Shown here: in pieces, positions 63,530-64,000 of the stretch
Layout: each line of letters opens with the position of its first letter
Position numbering within the stretch: position 1 is the first letter of the stretch
Assembly (NCBI GenBank): GCA_011799875.1
Contig: CM022303.1
Location: 219,944,255-220,008,254 of the forward strand
Direction of reading: 5' to 3'
DNA: 64,000 nt
Origin: Thinopyrum elongatum
Taxonomy: Eukaryota > Streptophyta > Magnoliopsida > Poales > Poaceae
Program-made: the position numbers and the translations under genes
Notes under the pieces: model-generated
What the model was told of the DNA's origin: nothing
Database searches by the model: none
What the model saw: the letters and a program-made list of their open reading frames with translations, nothing else

Positions 63530-64000
63530 TGTGGCACCCCGATAGAGGGCCGACGCACGCCAGTCCCAGGATAAGACCTGACGCACGTCAAAGACATGAT
63601 ACAGCAATTCCAGGCACAAAATGGCCTTATTATATTAAATGGAGTATTACAATACTGTTGCTTACAACAATATTACATAGCTCCAAGGCTAACTAAGATG
63701 GCAGCGAAGGTCTTGGTTTAGCGGTGACATCGTCTCTGGCTGGGCTCCATAACTCACAGGACTGGCTGGGTTACGATCTAGCACGACGAATCTTCTCCTG
63801 CAACTAGCCACGTGCAAGGCCAGGTGAGTACTTTGAATGTACTCGCAAGACAACCAAATACATAGCATCCAAACAAGCAGATGACAAAGCCAACCCTATG
63901 CTACGCAAGAATTTATTCTAAACATGGCATGGAATTAACAGGAAATCACGAATCAAGCATAGCATAGCATACCTATCTAGCATTATTAATCATCATGTCG
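63530..64000 (-). repeat. LTR of another gypsy-like element, runs off the window
   Basis: Starts TGTGGCACCCC on plus; read on minus the LTR ends GGGGTGCCACA. On minus it contains GCGAGTACATTCAAAGTACTCACC, a sequence style found in grass chromovirus LTRs (compare GAGTACTTCGGATGAGTACTC in the element at 8653). Only 471 bp are visible, so neither length nor class is certain. Confidence 0.55.

Noticed and set aside
1..64000. tRNA, rRNA, CRISPR arrays, bacterial operons
   Set aside because: No cloverleaf with intact promoter boxes, no rRNA cores, no regularly spaced repeats with unique spacers, and no Shine-Dalgarno-led gene rows were found.

Overview
The window looks like intergenic and intronic DNA from a large-genome grass, most likely a Triticeae species (wheat, barley or Aegilops group). 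The evidence is an almost continuous cover of nested LTR retrotransposons with Triticeae-style LTRs, plus Stowaway and Tourist MITEs. There are no bacterial gene arrays, rRNA genes, tRNA genes or CRISPR arrays. Names such as WHAM/Sabrina, Maximus and Tekay are recognised from memory of family hallmarks, not from a search.

Layout, left to right. (1) 1-6855: the 3' part of an Athila-lineage gypsy element (broken gag-protease, an Athila ORF-1-like gene, long non-coding tail, 3' LTR). (2) 6861-8652: apparent host DNA with the 3' end of a coiled-coil gene on + and a small GC-rich ORF on -. (3) 8653-22159: a complete but dead chromodomain gypsy element (Tekay/Del type) with 4.25-kb LTRs and a 5-bp target duplication TGGGG. 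(4) 22165-29499: host DNA with a promoter-like segment carrying two perfect E2F-type sites, candidate exons, tandem duplications and three MITEs. (5) 29500-61871: a three-level nest. Gypsy element A (minus, Tat-like, target duplication GTGTA) contains Copia element B (minus, SIRE/Maximus-like, 30924-55351, duplication TTCCT). B contains gypsy element C (plus, Tat-like, 37966-48284, duplication CACAC). (6) 61877-63529: host DNA continues, with a possible last exon and a GGCC-rich minisatellite. (7) 63530-64000: the LTR of another element, on minus, leaving the window.

Removing the exact target duplications rejoins the host DNA. The 32-kb nest then sits inside what looks like one intron of a plus-strand gene (donor at 29460, acceptor at 62480). 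Insertion order is A, then B into A, then C into B. All gag-pol genes are broken by stops and frameshifts, and many of the stops look like C-to-T changes.

The most unusual content is accessory genes carried by the nested elements, each with its own TATA box. Element A carries an antisense gene for an AT-hook plus a B3-like DNA-binding domain, now split by B. Element C carries a six-exon, five-intron antisense gene with GT-AG splice sites. Element B carries a large extra ORF behind an internal promoter and a probable leader intron. I see no functional cellular pathway; the genes that can be read are retrotransposition machinery, these accessory proteins and fragments of unidentified host genes.
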